This document shows, piece by piece, positions 24,608 through 33,749 of a stretch of 64,000 nucleotides of DNA; within the stretch, counting starts at the first letter, position 1; each line of letters opens with the position of its first letter. The notes under the pieces were generated by a model that worked only from the letters and a program-made list of their open reading frames with translations, was not told the DNA's origin and made no database searches. The position numbers were made by a program, and so were the translations under genes. This DNA comes from Aquimarina sp. AU474 (GTDB lineage: Bacteria; Bacteroidota; Bacteroidia; Flavobacteriales; Flavobacteriaceae), in NCBI RefSeq assembly GCF_900312815.1, contig NZ_OMPE01000008.1, positions 186,001 through 250,000 on the forward strand, written 5' to 3'.

Positions 24608-25534
24608 ATGAAAAAATTTGTATTACTACTAAGTATTGTTTTGTCTGGAGTAAATATGTGGGCTCAAGATCAAGAAAAAATTAAAGAGACATCGGATCCT
24701 GAAGAAACTGTGAATGAAGAAGAATTAGTTTTAGCTTATCAAAAATATAAGGATAGTATAGATGACACCTTTAATTATAAAACAGGAAATGTAGTATTAG
24801 GAGATAAACTAGCGCTATTGGAAGTGCCAGTTGGATATAAATTTTTGGATAAAGAGCAGGCAGATTATGTGCTAACTGATTTATGGGGTAACCCTTCGAC
24901 CAAAGATGAAGGCTTGTTAGGAATGTTAGTGAAAGAAAATGAATCGCCTATTCAGGTTACATATGCTGTAGAGGTTTCTTATTCTGAAGAAGGATATATT
25001 GAAGATGACGATGCAGATGATATTGATTATGATGAACTGTTAGAAAGTATGCAAAAAGATACTAAAAGTGTAAACCCTGAAAGAATTAAACAAGGGTACC
25101 CATCTATCGAATTAGTGGGTTGGGCATCTGCACCATTTTATGATCAACAAAATAAAAAGTTACATTGGGCAAAAGAGTTAAAATTTGGAGATTATGATGA
25201 AAATACGTTGAACTATAATATTAGAGTTTTAGGACGTAAAGGTTTTATTAACCTTAATGTTATAGGGGATATGAACGTTTTGGATGATGTGAAAACAAAC
25301 TTAGATCCTATTTTGGCAAGTGTAGAGTTTCAATCAGGAAATAGGTATGATGATTTTAATCCAGATATAGATGAAGTTGCGGCATATGGAATTGGTGGTT
25401 TAATTGCAGGAAAGATATTAGCAAAAACAGGTTTCTTGGCAATAATTTTGAAGTTTTGGAAATTTATTGCCATAGGGGTTGGAGGAGCGTTTATGGCTTT
25501 TAAGAAAAGAATTTTTGGAAGTAAAGAAGAATAA
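24608..25534 (+). CDS. DUF2167-type exported membrane protein
   Basis: A 308-residue protein with a signal peptide ending near QA/QD at residue 20 (GVNMWAQD). It has a soluble domain containing KLALLEVPVGYKFL and GWASAPFYDQQNKKLHWAKEL-type blocks of the DUF2167 family, and a C-terminal glycine-rich membrane segment (about 258-300). The soluble part should face the periplasm. Its function is unknown. It is embedded in the his operon, 11 bp after hisC and 27 bp before hisB. Confidence 0.8.
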   Translation: MKKFVLLLSIVLSGVNMWAQDQEKIKETSDPEETVNEEELVLAYQKYKDSIDDTFNYKTGNVVLGDKLALLEVPVGYKFLDKEQADYVLTDLWGNPSTKDEGLLGMLVKENESPIQVTYAVEVSYSEEGYIEDDDADDIDYDELLESMQKDTKSVNPERIKQGYPSIELVGWASAPFYDQQNKKLHWAKELKFGDYDENTLNYNIRVLGRKGFINLNVIGDMNVLDDVKTNLDPILASVEFQSGNRYDDFNPDIDEVAAYGIGGLIAGKILAKTGFLAIILKFWKFIAIGVGGAFMAFKKRIFGSKEE

Positions 25535-25561
25535 TTAGTTGATACAATAGAAGTTAAAAAG

Positions 25562-26695
25562 ATGAAACGTGTACTATTCATTGATCGTGATGGAACGATC
25601 ATAAAAGAAACTGTTGATGAACAGATAGATGCATTTGAAAAAATGATTTTCTATCCTAAATCATTTACGTATTTAGGAAAAATAGCTAAAGAATTAGATT
25701 ATGAATTGGTAATGATAACCAATCAAGACGGTTTAGGAACAGATGCTTTTCCTGAAGATACGTTTTGGCCAGTACATAATTTCATCATGAAATCTTTTGA
25801 GAATGAAGGAGTGGTGTTTGATAAAGTGTTTTTAGATAGAACTTTTCCGCATGAGAACGCTAATACAAGAAAACCGGGAACAGGATTGTTAACCGAATAT
25901 TTTTCTGATCAATATGATCTAGAAAATTCCTTTGTTATCGGAGATCGTTTAACAGATATGGAATTAGCCAAAAATCTAGGGTCTAAAGGAGTTTTTATAA
26001 ATGACAACACTAACCTCGGTACAGGTGAAATTACGATAAAAAGAGATGAACTAGATGCGCATATAGCACTAGAGAGTAATGATTGGGAGAAAATCTATGA
26101 ATTTCTAAAACTAAAGGATCGCACAGCCGAGATATCCCGAAAAACTAATGAAACTGATATATCTATTACACTCAATCTTGATGGAGTTGGTAAAAGTAAT
26201 ATTAGCACAGGTTTAGATTTTTTTGATCATATGTTGGATCAAATTGCTCGTCATGGACAGATGGACTTGGATATACAGGTAAAGGGAGATCTTGAGGTAG
26301 ATGAGCACCATACCATAGAAGATACGGCAATTGCGTTAGGAGAAGTGTTTTCTAAAGCATTAGGTAATAAACTAGGAATCGAACGATATGGTTTTTGTTT
26401 GCCTATGGATGATTGCCTTGCTCAGGTGGCTATTGATTTTGGTGGTCGTAACTGGTTAGTGTGGGAGGCAGATTTTAAAAGAGAAATGATTGGTAAAATG
26501 CCTACAGAAATGTTTTTTCACTTTTTTAAATCATTTACAGATGGTGCTAAAGCAAATCTAAATATTAAAGCCGAAGGAACAAATGAACACCATAAGATAG
26601 AAGCAATTTTTAAGGCATTTGCCAAAGCGATTAAAGTAGCTGTAAAAAGAGATGCAGAGAAAATGATTTTACCAAGTACAAAAGGAATGTTATAG
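25562..26695 (+). CDS. hisB: Bifunctional histidinol-phosphatase / imidazoleglycerol-phosphate dehydratase
   Basis: Two enzymes in one chain of 377 residues. Residues 1 to about 170 are the HAD-type histidinol phosphatase (nucleophile D8 and acid D10 in FIDRDGTI). Residues about 180-377 are imidazoleglycerol-phosphate dehydratase with the His-rich manganese sites DEHHTIED and NEHHKIEA. This fusion also occurs in enterobacteria. The stop codon directly abuts the hisH ATG. Confidence 0.97.
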   Translation: MKRVLFIDRDGTIIKETVDEQIDAFEKMIFYPKSFTYLGKIAKELDYELVMITNQDGLGTDAFPEDTFWPVHNFIMKSFENEGVVFDKVFLDRTFPHENANTRKPGTGLLTEYFSDQYDLENSFVIGDRLTDMELAKNLGSKGVFINDNTNLGTGEITIKRDELDAHIALESNDWEKIYEFLKLKDRTAEISRKTNETDISITLNLDGVGKSNISTGLDFFDHMLDQIARHGQMDLDIQVKGDLEVDEHHTIEDTAIALGEVFSKALGNKLGIERYGFCLPMDDCLAQVAIDFGGRNWLVWEADFKREMIGKMPTEMFFHFFKSFTDGAKANLNIKAEGTNEHHKIEAIFKAFAKAIKVAVKRDAEKMILPSTKGML

Positions 26696-27277
26696 ATGAA
26701 AATTGTTATCATAAATTATGGAGCAGGAAATATTCAATCCATAAAGTTTGCCATCCAAAGATTAGGATATGAAGCTGTCTTAAGTGATAATCCTGAAGAG
26801 ATAAAAGCGGCAGATAAGGTCATATTTCCTGGAGTAGGAGAGGCTAGTAGTGCGATGAGAAAATTAAAAGCTTCCGGATTAGATGCTTTAGTGCCTAAGC
26901 TTAAACAACCCGTATTAGGGATATGTTTAGGGATGCAACTAATGTGTAATGCTACTGAAGAAGGAAATACAAAAGGCCTTGGTATTTTTGATGTGGATGT
27001 ACTTCGTTTTAATCATGGAGTAAAAGTTCCTCAAATAGGGTGGAACCAGATAGAATCTCTAGAATCCCCTTTATTTAATAGTGTTAAAGAAAAGGACTAT
27101 ATCTATTTGGTGCATAGTTATTATGCTCCGGTAATCAAAAATACTGTTGCAAAAACCAATTATGGTGTTGAGTATAGTACCGCTTTACATAAAGATAATT
27201 TTTATGGCACTCAATTTCATCCAGAAAAAAGTAGTTTGGCTGGAGAGCAAATACTTAAAAACTTCTTAGAATTATGA
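26696..27277 (+). CDS. hisH: Imidazole glycerol phosphate synthase, glutaminase subunit
   Basis: HisH releases ammonia from glutamine and channels it to HisF. The 193-residue class I glutamine amidotransferase has the full triad: C77 (GICLGMQ), H175 and E177 (QFHPEKS). It starts on the base after the hisB stop and overlaps hisA by 4 bp, so the three genes are tightly coupled. Its partner hisF lies one gene further on, beyond the DinB-like gene. Confidence 0.97.
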   Translation: MKIVIINYGAGNIQSIKFAIQRLGYEAVLSDNPEEIKAADKVIFPGVGEASSAMRKLKASGLDALVPKLKQPVLGICLGMQLMCNATEEGNTKGLGIFDVDVLRFNHGVKVPQIGWNQIESLESPLFNSVKEKDYIYLVHSYYAPVIKNTVAKTNYGVEYSTALHKDNFYGTQFHPEKSSLAGEQILKNFLEL

Positions 27278-28035
27278 GAATTATTCCTGCAATAGATATT
27301 ATAGATGGAAAATGTGTTAGACTTTCAAAAGGAGACTATGATACAAAAAAAATATATAATGAAAATCCGTTAGAAGTTGCATTAGAGTTTGCAGATCATG
27401 GGATCGAAAATTTACATTTGGTAGACCTTGATGGAGCAAAATCAAAACACATTGTTAATCATAAAGTGTTAGAGCAAATTGCCACCAAGACAGATTTAAA
27501 AATAGATTTTGGAGGAGGATTAAAAACTGATGAAGATCTTAGAATTGCTTTTGACTGTGGGGCTAATCAAATAACCGGGGGTAGCATTGCTGTAAAAGCT
27601 CCTGAAGTGTTTAAGTCATGGTTACAAAAATTTGGTGCAGATAAAATTATTCTTGGCGCAGATGCTAATAATGAAAAAATTGCAATTAGCGGGTGGCAAG
27701 AAGAAAGTGATAGGGAGTTGATTCCTTTTATTAAGGAGTATCAAAACGAAGGAGTGTCTTACGTTATTTGTACAGACATTAGTAAAGATGGTATGCTTCA
27801 AGGACCTTCTTTTGATTTGTATAAAAAAATACTTAATGAATGTCGATTTGAGACAGAAAAGGATACTAACCGAAATAAAAGTATTAAACTGATTGCTTCT
27901 GGTGGGATTTCAACATTTGAAGAATTACCTATGTTAGCAGAGTTAGGGTGTGAGGGAACAATTATAGGTAAGGCTATTTATGAAAATAGAATAAGCCTTA
28001 AGCAATTAGAAAATTATATTCTTTCAAAAGCATAA
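27274..28035 (+). CDS. hisA: ProFAR isomerase (phosphoribosylformimino-AICAR-P isomerase)
   Basis: HisA is the (beta/alpha)8-barrel that performs the Amadori rearrangement of ProFAR to PRFAR. At 253 residues it is close to the usual 240-250. D8 ([10 protein letters not shown]) is the catalytic Asp of the first half-barrel, and the phosphate-binding ends LDGAKS, FGGGLKT and ASGGIST are visible. An ATGA overlap joins it to hisH. Confidence 0.96.
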   Translation: MRIIPAIDIIDGKCVRLSKGDYDTKKIYNENPLEVALEFADHGIENLHLVDLDGAKSKHIVNHKVLEQIATKTDLKIDFGGGLKTDEDLRIAFDCGANQITGGSIAVKAPEVFKSWLQKFGADKIILGADANNEKIAISGWQEESDRELIPFIKEYQNEGVSYVICTDISKDGMLQGPSFDLYKKILNECRFETEKDTNRNKSIKLIASGGISTFEELPMLAELGCEGTIIGKAIYENRISLKQLENYILSKA

Positions 28036-28038
28036 AAG

Positions 28039-28554
28039 ATGAATGAGATTGTAACTCAAGAATTTGTAGAACAAATCATTTTTAGATGGGATGAAAGTAC
28101 TAGAATGGTTTCATTAAGCTTTGATCAACTATCTGAAGAAGATATTTGGAAAAGACCGAATTTGAATTCTAATAGTATAGGGAATTTAATCTTGCATTTG
28201 TGCGGAAACATAACGCAATATGCGATTGCTTCTTTGGGAGGAACAACAGACGAACGAAAAAGAGATGAAGAGTTTACCATTGATGAAGGGTATACGAAGA
28301 AGCAACTTTTAGAAAAATTGCAGTCTACTTTGTATAAGGCTAAAGAAGTACTTGGAAATTGTGCAACAAATGAATTACTGAGAAAAAGGGAGGTACAAGG
28401 CTTTGTTTTTTCGGGGATTGGAATTGCAATTCATGTTACCGAGCATTATTCATATCATACTGGTCAAATCGCATTCTGGACAAAACAATTAAAGGATAAG
28501 AAAAGTTTAGGGTTCTATGATGGAATGGACCTCAATATAAAAAATAAAAAATAG
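28039..28554 (+). CDS. DinB/DUF1572-like four-helix protein
   Basis: A 171-residue protein with the DinB-fold pattern: H53 (ILHLCGN) and the H132/H136/H140 cluster ([10 protein letters not shown]), which in this superfamily form a three-His metal site used by thiol transferases. No thiol substrate can be assigned from sequence. It sits 3 bp after hisA and 4 bp before hisF, so it is certainly co-transcribed with the his genes. A link with the bacillithiol pathway gene bshA at 61447 is possible, since many DinB proteins use bacillithiol, but this is inference. Confidence 0.8.
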   Translation: MNEIVTQEFVEQIIFRWDESTRMVSLSFDQLSEEDIWKRPNLNSNSIGNLILHLCGNITQYAIASLGGTTDERKRDEEFTIDEGYTKKQLLEKLQSTLYKAKEVLGNCATNELLRKREVQGFVFSGIGIAIHVTEHYSYHTGQIAFWTKQLKDKKSLGFYDGMDLNIKNKK

Positions 28555-28558
28555 CATA

Positions 28559-29314
28559 ATGCTTACAAAAAGAATTATACCCTGCTTAGATATTAAAAAT
28601 GGGCGTACCGTTAAAGGAGTTAATTTTGTGGACCTTCGCGATGCTGGAGATCCAGTAGAGCTAGCAGACCTGTATTCTAAGGCGGGTGCCGATGAGTTGG
28701 TGTTTTTAGATATTTCTGCCACTGAAGAAAGGCGTAAGACATTGGCTGATTTGGTGCTTCGTGTGGCCGAAAAAGTAAATATTCCCTTTACTGTAGGAGG
28801 CGGTATAACTTCAGTAGAGGATGTGGATGTTTTATTACAAAATGGTGCAGATAAAGTATCTGTAAATTCATCTGCTGTAAAAAAACCGCAATTGATTAAT
28901 GAGTTGGCTGCAAAATTTGGAAGTCAATGTATTACCGTAGCTATTGATGCTAAACAAATCAAGGGAGAGTGGATTGTGCATTTGGTAGGGGGTAAAGTAC
29001 CTACTCAGCTTAATTTGTTTGATTGGGCCAAAGAGGTAGAGCAAAGAGGAGCAGGAGAAATACTTTTTACATCGATGGATAATGATGGAACAAAAGATGG
29101 TTTTGCTAATGAAGCTTTGGCAAAATTGTCCGATGAATTAAATATTCCAATAATTGCTTCTGGAGGAGCTGGTAACATTTCACATTTTGTAGACACTTTT
29201 AATAAAGGAAAAGCAGATGCTGCACTTGCCGCTAGTGTTTTTCACTTTAAAGAAATAGAAATTAAAGATTTAAAAACTGAATTACGAGATCACAATATTC
29301 CCGTACGATTATAG
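28559..29314 (+). CDS. hisF: Imidazole glycerol phosphate synthase, cyclase subunit
   Basis: HisF is the barrel subunit that uses ammonia from HisH to form imidazole glycerol phosphate and AICAR. The 251 residues match the family. Catalytic D11 (IPCLDIKNG) and D130 (AIDAKQ) are both present, together with the phosphate loops GGGIT and SGGAGN. It is followed by hisIE after 6 bp. Confidence 0.97.
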   Translation: MLTKRIIPCLDIKNGRTVKGVNFVDLRDAGDPVELADLYSKAGADELVFLDISATEERRKTLADLVLRVAEKVNIPFTVGGGITSVEDVDVLLQNGADKVSVNSSAVKKPQLINELAAKFGSQCITVAIDAKQIKGEWIVHLVGGKVPTQLNLFDWAKEVEQRGAGEILFTSMDNDGTKDGFANEALAKLSDELNIPIIASGGAGNISHFVDTFNKGKADAALAASVFHFKEIEIKDLKTELRDHNIPVRL

Positions 29315-29320
29315 ATACTT

Positions 29321-29917
29321 ATGAAAATAGATTTTAATAAAAACGATGACGGATTGGTTCCGGCAATTATACAAGATGCATCTACAAAAAATGTATTGAT
29401 GTTAGGGTATATGAATGAAGAAGCTTACACCAAGACAATTGAAACTAATAAGGTAACTTTTTTTAGTCGTTCCAAAAATAGACTTTGGACAAAGGGTGAA
29501 GAAAGTGGTAATTTTCTAAATCTGGTAGCGATTAAAAACGATTGTGATCAGGATACGCTCTTGATAACGGTGAATCCTGTTGGTCCAACTTGTCATAAAG
29601 GTTCGGATACTTGTTGGGGAGAAGATAACGAGCAATCGTTTGGGTTTTTATCCAATTTGGAAGCGGTTATACAAAATCGAAAAGAGAATCAAGATGATTC
29701 GAAATCCTATGTGGCTTCATTATTTAGAAAAGGAATTAACAAAGTAGCTCAAAAAGTAGGAGAAGAAGCGGTAGAGGTGGTAATTGAAGCCAAAGATGAT
29801 AATGAAGAGTTATTTTTGAGCGAAAGTGCAGATTTATTATTTCACTACTTAATACTATTACAAGCAAAAGGGTATAAGTTAAAAGATGTAGTAAATGTTT
29901 TAAAGTCAAGAAGTTGA
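29321..29917 (+). CDS. hisIE: Bifunctional phosphoribosyl-AMP cyclohydrolase / phosphoribosyl-ATP pyrophosphatase
   Basis: A fusion of HisI (residues 1 to about 105, zinc cysteines in NDCDQDTLL and GPTCHKGSDTCW) and HisE (about 110-198, the all-alpha MazG-like pyrophosphatase with GEEAVEVVIEAK and ADLLFHYLILL). Together they carry out steps two and three of the pathway. It is the last gene of the his operon and completes the set hisG-D-C-B-H-A-F-IE. No clear intrinsic terminator follows. Confidence 0.97.
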   Translation: MKIDFNKNDDGLVPAIIQDASTKNVLMLGYMNEEAYTKTIETNKVTFFSRSKNRLWTKGEESGNFLNLVAIKNDCDQDTLLITVNPVGPTCHKGSDTCWGEDNEQSFGFLSNLEAVIQNRKENQDDSKSYVASLFRKGINKVAQKVGEEAVEVVIEAKDDNEELFLSESADLLFHYLILLQAKGYKLKDVVNVLKSRS

Positions 29918-29951
29918 ATTAAGTCACTTAAATAATCGATTAAAAGCTAAA

Positions 29952-29996
29952 TTTATCGATAAAAACTTGTTTTGTTAACAAAAAATTATAATTTCG
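29952..29996 (+). promoter_or_regulatory. Promoter of the type B T9SS cassette, with adjacent palindrome
   Basis: TTG at 29967-29969, a 19-bp spacer and TAATTTCG at 29989-29996 fit the Bacteroidetes promoter with one mismatch. The predicted transcript start near 30003 supports the internal ATG at 30050 rather than an earlier one. A perfect 12-bp palindrome TTTATCGATAAA (29952-29963) lies just upstream and could be an operator. Confidence 0.45.
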
Positions 29997-30049
29997 CATA
30001 CCTAAACCAACGAATTTTGAAACTTAAAGACGGTAAACCACAGGCTGTT

Positions 30050-32827
30050 ATGACGAAACATCTTGTAAAAATACTGATAGGGATATTTTGCATTTCAAAA
30101 CTTTCTTATTCTCAATGTACCAATCCTGGACTTATTACAATTAGTGAATGTGACATGGAAAATGTCGACTTCGATATGAATGGTACGGCAGATGGAATCA
30201 TTAATATCTATGATGAAACAGGTACTACGCCTGCAGATGGAACTTGGACTATAGCGCCAAGATTTTCAGCTGCGTTCGATGCTACAACAGGTAACCTCTC
30301 TACGTGGGATTTACAATTTTCTACAACAGCTATTACGCCTAATGATTACTTTTTTGAGTTAAGAAGTGTGGCCTGTGGTGATGTGCCTATTAGAACGGCT
30401 AGATTATTCTTGGGTCCGTATTCGGGAGTGGCACTAGCTCCTTTCGGGACACTTAATGTTAATGTAGAAGCATGTGACCTAGATACATTTGATCTATTTA
30501 ATGCACTAACTTCTGATGTGGCTAATCCACCGCCTCATTTAAATGGGGAATGGATGTACAATGGTACGAGTCCAAATTTTCTAGATCTTTCAGGGTCGAT
30601 TTTTGCGGCTAGAATACCTTATCAGCCTGGATTACCTTTAGTAGATCAAGAAGTATTCGAATTTACATATAGAGTTCCTGGATTAACCCCTTGTGATCCT
30701 TTCCAGGAAACAACAGTTAGAATATCTATGATACGTCAGGTTGATGCTGGTGCGTCTACTGCTACAGATATTTGCGAAGATGAAATCCTTGCGGGAGCAT
30801 ATGATGCCGATATTAATTTAAGAGATGATTTGTATCTACTAGGAGAGGATATTGAAGGGATATGGAATGTAGGGGCAGATACAACAGGTCAAATATCAGA
30901 TGAATTAGATTCGACTATTAATATAAAAGAGGTATATGATCAAATTGTTGATGGAGGAAATAATTTACGATTTGGATGTGAAACTTTTAGTTATCAATAT
31001 ACTGTAAACCAAAGATCTGGTGTGTGTGATGATAGAAGTACTGGGGTATCTTTTACTATTTATGAACAATTAAGATCTTTTAATCAACCTAATGTGCCTC
31101 CTCGAATATGTAGGAATACTGCAGGTAGTATAAATCTGTATGATTTATTAGAGTTTACTACAGAAGGTGGATTTGATTTTGTGTATGATAATAGTTATTA
31201 TGTAAATTGGCGTTTGGTTTCAGGACCTTCTTCATTAGGTCTCGTACAACAACCAAACACGTTGGATACATTTGATAATAGTATAGATTATTATCTAGGA
31301 ACCGTAAATCTTACATTGGCCCCTGCTGGTATATATACTTTTGAATATGGAGTGACACCAGATATTAATTGTCCCAATCCTTCACAGATTTGTGATCCAT
31401 TTGTTATAGATCCTTTAGATCCCACTTTTTCGAATAACCCTTGTGATATATTAACTGCTCAAGTGGTTATTGAAATTCTGCCGTTTGATTATGCAGGAGA
31501 AGATACGGATGATATCATTTTATGTGCATCATTAGGTCAAGTAGATTTAAGGAACTTATTAGAAACTAACGGCGCAGATACGGTTGTTGATACTGGAGTT
31601 TGGACCGATTCATCTAGTAACGTTATTGATAATACTTTTGTTTTTCCAACAATTACAACATCACAATTGTTTAATTTTATTTATACGACAACCACTAGCG
31701 ATAATTGTGTTGAGATTGCTCAATTAAGCTTCGTAATAGATCCCGTGCCAGATGCTGGGGAAGATAATGATATTGCTATATGTTCTGATAACTTAGTAAT
31801 TACCCTTTTTGATCAGTTGGGAGGAACCCCTAGTACAGAAGGTACTTGGACAGGACCTTTTGGGTTTGTGTCTACAGATCATCTTGGAGTATTTGATATT
31901 AACGATGAAACCTTACCAATTCTTGGTGGAGGAAATTATACGTATACGGTACCTGCAAATGATGGATGTACTACACCAGACAGCGCTATTGTTAATATTA
32001 CGATTGTAGAACCAGTTACAATTGGTACAGATAGAGCCGAAACGTTTTGTAAGATTGAGGGTCGTGTAAATTTGTTTTCTCTTTTGGATAGAGATACGCC
32101 TAGAACAGGAGTTTTTCAAGATACTGATGGAACAGGAGCACTTTCGGTTGATGGTGTTGTAGAGTTCGAAACACTAACCAATGAGATTTACAATTTTACT
32201 TATGTAATACCAAACGCAGCACCTTGTAACGAATCTACTCTTAATGTAGCTGTACAAATTGTTGATTTACCTATTCCTAATGTTCCAGGTCAAGAGTTTT
32301 GTATTCTTGATGCCATTAGGTTGGATGATATCGAAGTCGATGTGTTAAATTATAATTGGTATGCCACGCTCGAAAGTGAAACTCCAATTTTAGATAATCC
32401 TTTACTTTTTGATAATCAAGTGTTTTACATCGCAAATGTTGATGTTGATAATTGTGAATCCGAAAGACTTGAAGTGAATATAAACATTCTTAATACTGGA
32501 GAACGATCATCAAGTGGTGAGCTTTGTACTCTAGATTTTCAGGATGGAGTATCTCCTAATAGCGACAATCAAAATGATACGTTCGATTTGTTTATCGAAG
32601 ACGTATATAATCTTCCAGAAGCCTTTCCCGATTTCGATCTTAAGATTTATAATCGATATGGAAGTCTGGTATATGAAGGAAATAATAATACTGAAGAATT
32701 TAGAGGAGAAAGTAATACATCAGTGCGACTAGGGGATGATTTACCTTCAGGAACTTATTTCTACATATTTACTCCCAATTTTGAAAATAATTTACCAATA
32801 CAAGGAAGTTTTTACTTAAGCAGATAA
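30050..32827 (+). CDS. Large T9SS-exported protein with type B (CHU_C/gliding) sorting domain
   Basis: A 925-residue secreted protein. The chosen ATG gives a clean signal peptide (MTKHLVKILIGIF... ending SYSQ); an upstream in-frame start at 29972 would lie inside the promoter. The body consists of repeated Ig-like or adhesin-like units of about 90-100 residues with recurring CDxDxFDLFN-, VDLRNLL- and DAGEDxxI-type phrases. The last ~95 residues (GVSPNSDNQNDTFDL, IYNRYGSLVYEG, LPSGTYFYIF) are the gliding-motility-associated C-terminal domain, which directs export by T9SS. A role in adhesion or the cell surface is likely. It leads a three-gene cassette with PorP/SprF and OmpA genes. Confidence 0.85.
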   Translation: MTKHLVKILIGIFCISKLSYSQCTNPGLITISECDMENVDFDMNGTADGIINIYDETGTTPADGTWTIAPRFSAAFDATTGNLSTWDLQFSTTAITPNDYFFELRSVACGDVPIRTARLFLGPYSGVALAPFGTLNVNVEACDLDTFDLFNALTSDVANPPPHLNGEWMYNGTSPNFLDLSGSIFAARIPYQPGLPLVDQEVFEFTYRVPGLTPCDPFQETTVRISMIRQVDAGASTATDICEDEILAGAYDADINLRDDLYLLGEDIEGIWNVGADTTGQISDELDSTINIKEVYDQIVDGGNNLRFGCETFSYQYTVNQRSGVCDDRSTGVSFTIYEQLRSFNQPNVPPRICRNTAGSINLYDLLEFTTEGGFDFVYDNSYYVNWRLVSGPSSLGLVQQPNTLDTFDNSIDYYLGTVNLTLAPAGIYTFEYGVTPDINCPNPSQICDPFVIDPLDPTFSNNPCDILTAQVVIEILPFDYAGEDTDDIILCASLGQVDLRNLLETNGADTVVDTGVWTDSSSNVIDNTFVFPTITTSQLFNFIYTTTTSDNCVEIAQLSFVIDPVPDAGEDNDIAICSDNLVITLFDQLGGTPSTEGTWTGPFGFVSTDHLGVFDINDETLPILGGGNYTYTVPANDGCTTPDSAIVNITIVEPVTIGTDRAETFCKIEGRVNLFSLLDRDTPRTGVFQDTDGTGALSVDGVVEFETLTNEIYNFTYVIPNAAPCNESTLNVAVQIVDLPIPNVPGQEFCILDAIRLDDIEVDVLNYNWYATLESETPILDNPLLFDNQVFYIANVDVDNCESERLEVNINILNTGERSSSGELCTLDFQDGVSPNSDNQNDTFDLFIEDVYNLPEAFPDFDLKIYNRYGSLVYEGNNNTEEFRGESNTSVRLGDDLPSGTYFYIFTPNFENNLPIQGSFYLSR

Positions 32828-32831
32828 ACCA

Positions 32832-33749
32832 ATGAAATTAAAGTTAACTTTTATAACAACCATAGTTTTCTGCTCGATAATTTTTGCACAGCAGGAACCA
32901 CAATATTCGCAGTACATGTATAATATGAGTACTGTAAACCCCGCGTACGTTACTAACCAAAGTGGATTAATATCTACAGGGTTATTGTATCGTAGTCAAT
33001 GGACCGGTATCGAAGGAGGTCCGCAAACAGCAAACGTTTTTGGTAACATACCGATTAGTGAGAAGATTGAACTTAGTGTTAATTATGTAAATGATAGAAT
33101 TGGTGATGCTATTCCTGTTACGAATAATTATATCAATGTTGATTTTGCATACATTACAAGGATTTCGGACCAAGCTAAACTTTCTTATGGTTTAAAAGCA
33201 GGTGTTAATAGTTTTAAAATTGATCCGTCAGGATCTGATGTAGCCGACGATCCTGCGTTTTTTGATAATACTTCTACAACACAGTTAAATATAGGGGCTG
33301 GGATATTTTTATTCACTAGCAATTTTTATGCTGGGGTTTCTTCTCCCAATTTACTGCCTAGCGATGTAGATATCAATGGAATCGGTGTAGCCGAGACCAA
33401 AACACATTTGTATGGAGTAGCTGGTTATATTTTTGATTTTATTGATGAGGTAAGATTAAAACCATCGTTTGTTGTGAAACAAGTTATTGATTCACCAATG
33501 ACATTCGATCTATCTTTAAATTCTTTAATTTATGATAAGTTCGAACTTGGGGTATCATACAGGTATACAGATTCATTTATCGCACTAGCGGGGTTTAATG
33601 TAACTCAAAATTTAAAAATAGGATATTCTTATGATTTTAGTGTTAGTGATTTAAGTGGTTATAACGATGGGAGTCATGAAATTGTATTGTTATATAATTT
33701 TGATCTCTTAAAATTTGGTAATAAACATACTTCTCCAAGATTCTTCTAA
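32832..33749 (+). CDS. PorP/SprF family outer membrane protein
   Basis: A 305-residue beta-barrel protein with a signal peptide (ending IFAQ) and the characteristic N-terminal PQYSQYMYNMSTVNPAY block of PorP/SprF. These proteins are needed for secretion or surface attachment of type B T9SS cargo; SprF is required for SprB in Flavobacterium johnsoniae. It begins 4 bp after the cargo gene and abuts the OmpA gene, so it is most likely the dedicated partner of that cargo. Confidence 0.92.
   Translation: MKLKLTFITTIVFCSIIFAQQEPQYSQYMYNMSTVNPAYVTNQSGLISTGLLYRSQWTGIEGGPQTANVFGNIPISEKIELSVNYVNDRIGDAIPVTNNYINVDFAYITRISDQAKLSYGLKAGVNSFKIDPSGSDVADDPAFFDNTSTTQLNIGAGIFLFTSNFYAGVSSPNLLPSDVDINGIGVAETKTHLYGVAGYIFDFIDEVRLKPSFVVKQVIDSPMTFDLSLNSLIYDKFELGVSYRYTDSFIALAGFNVTQNLKIGYSYDFSVSDLSGYNDGSHEIVLLYNFDLLKFGNKHTSPRFF

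Noticed and set aside
29972-30049. Upstream extension of the CHU_C-domain gene to an in-frame start at 29972
   Set aside because: The segment overlaps the -33/-7 promoter boxes, and the later ATG at 30050 gives a clean signal peptide.
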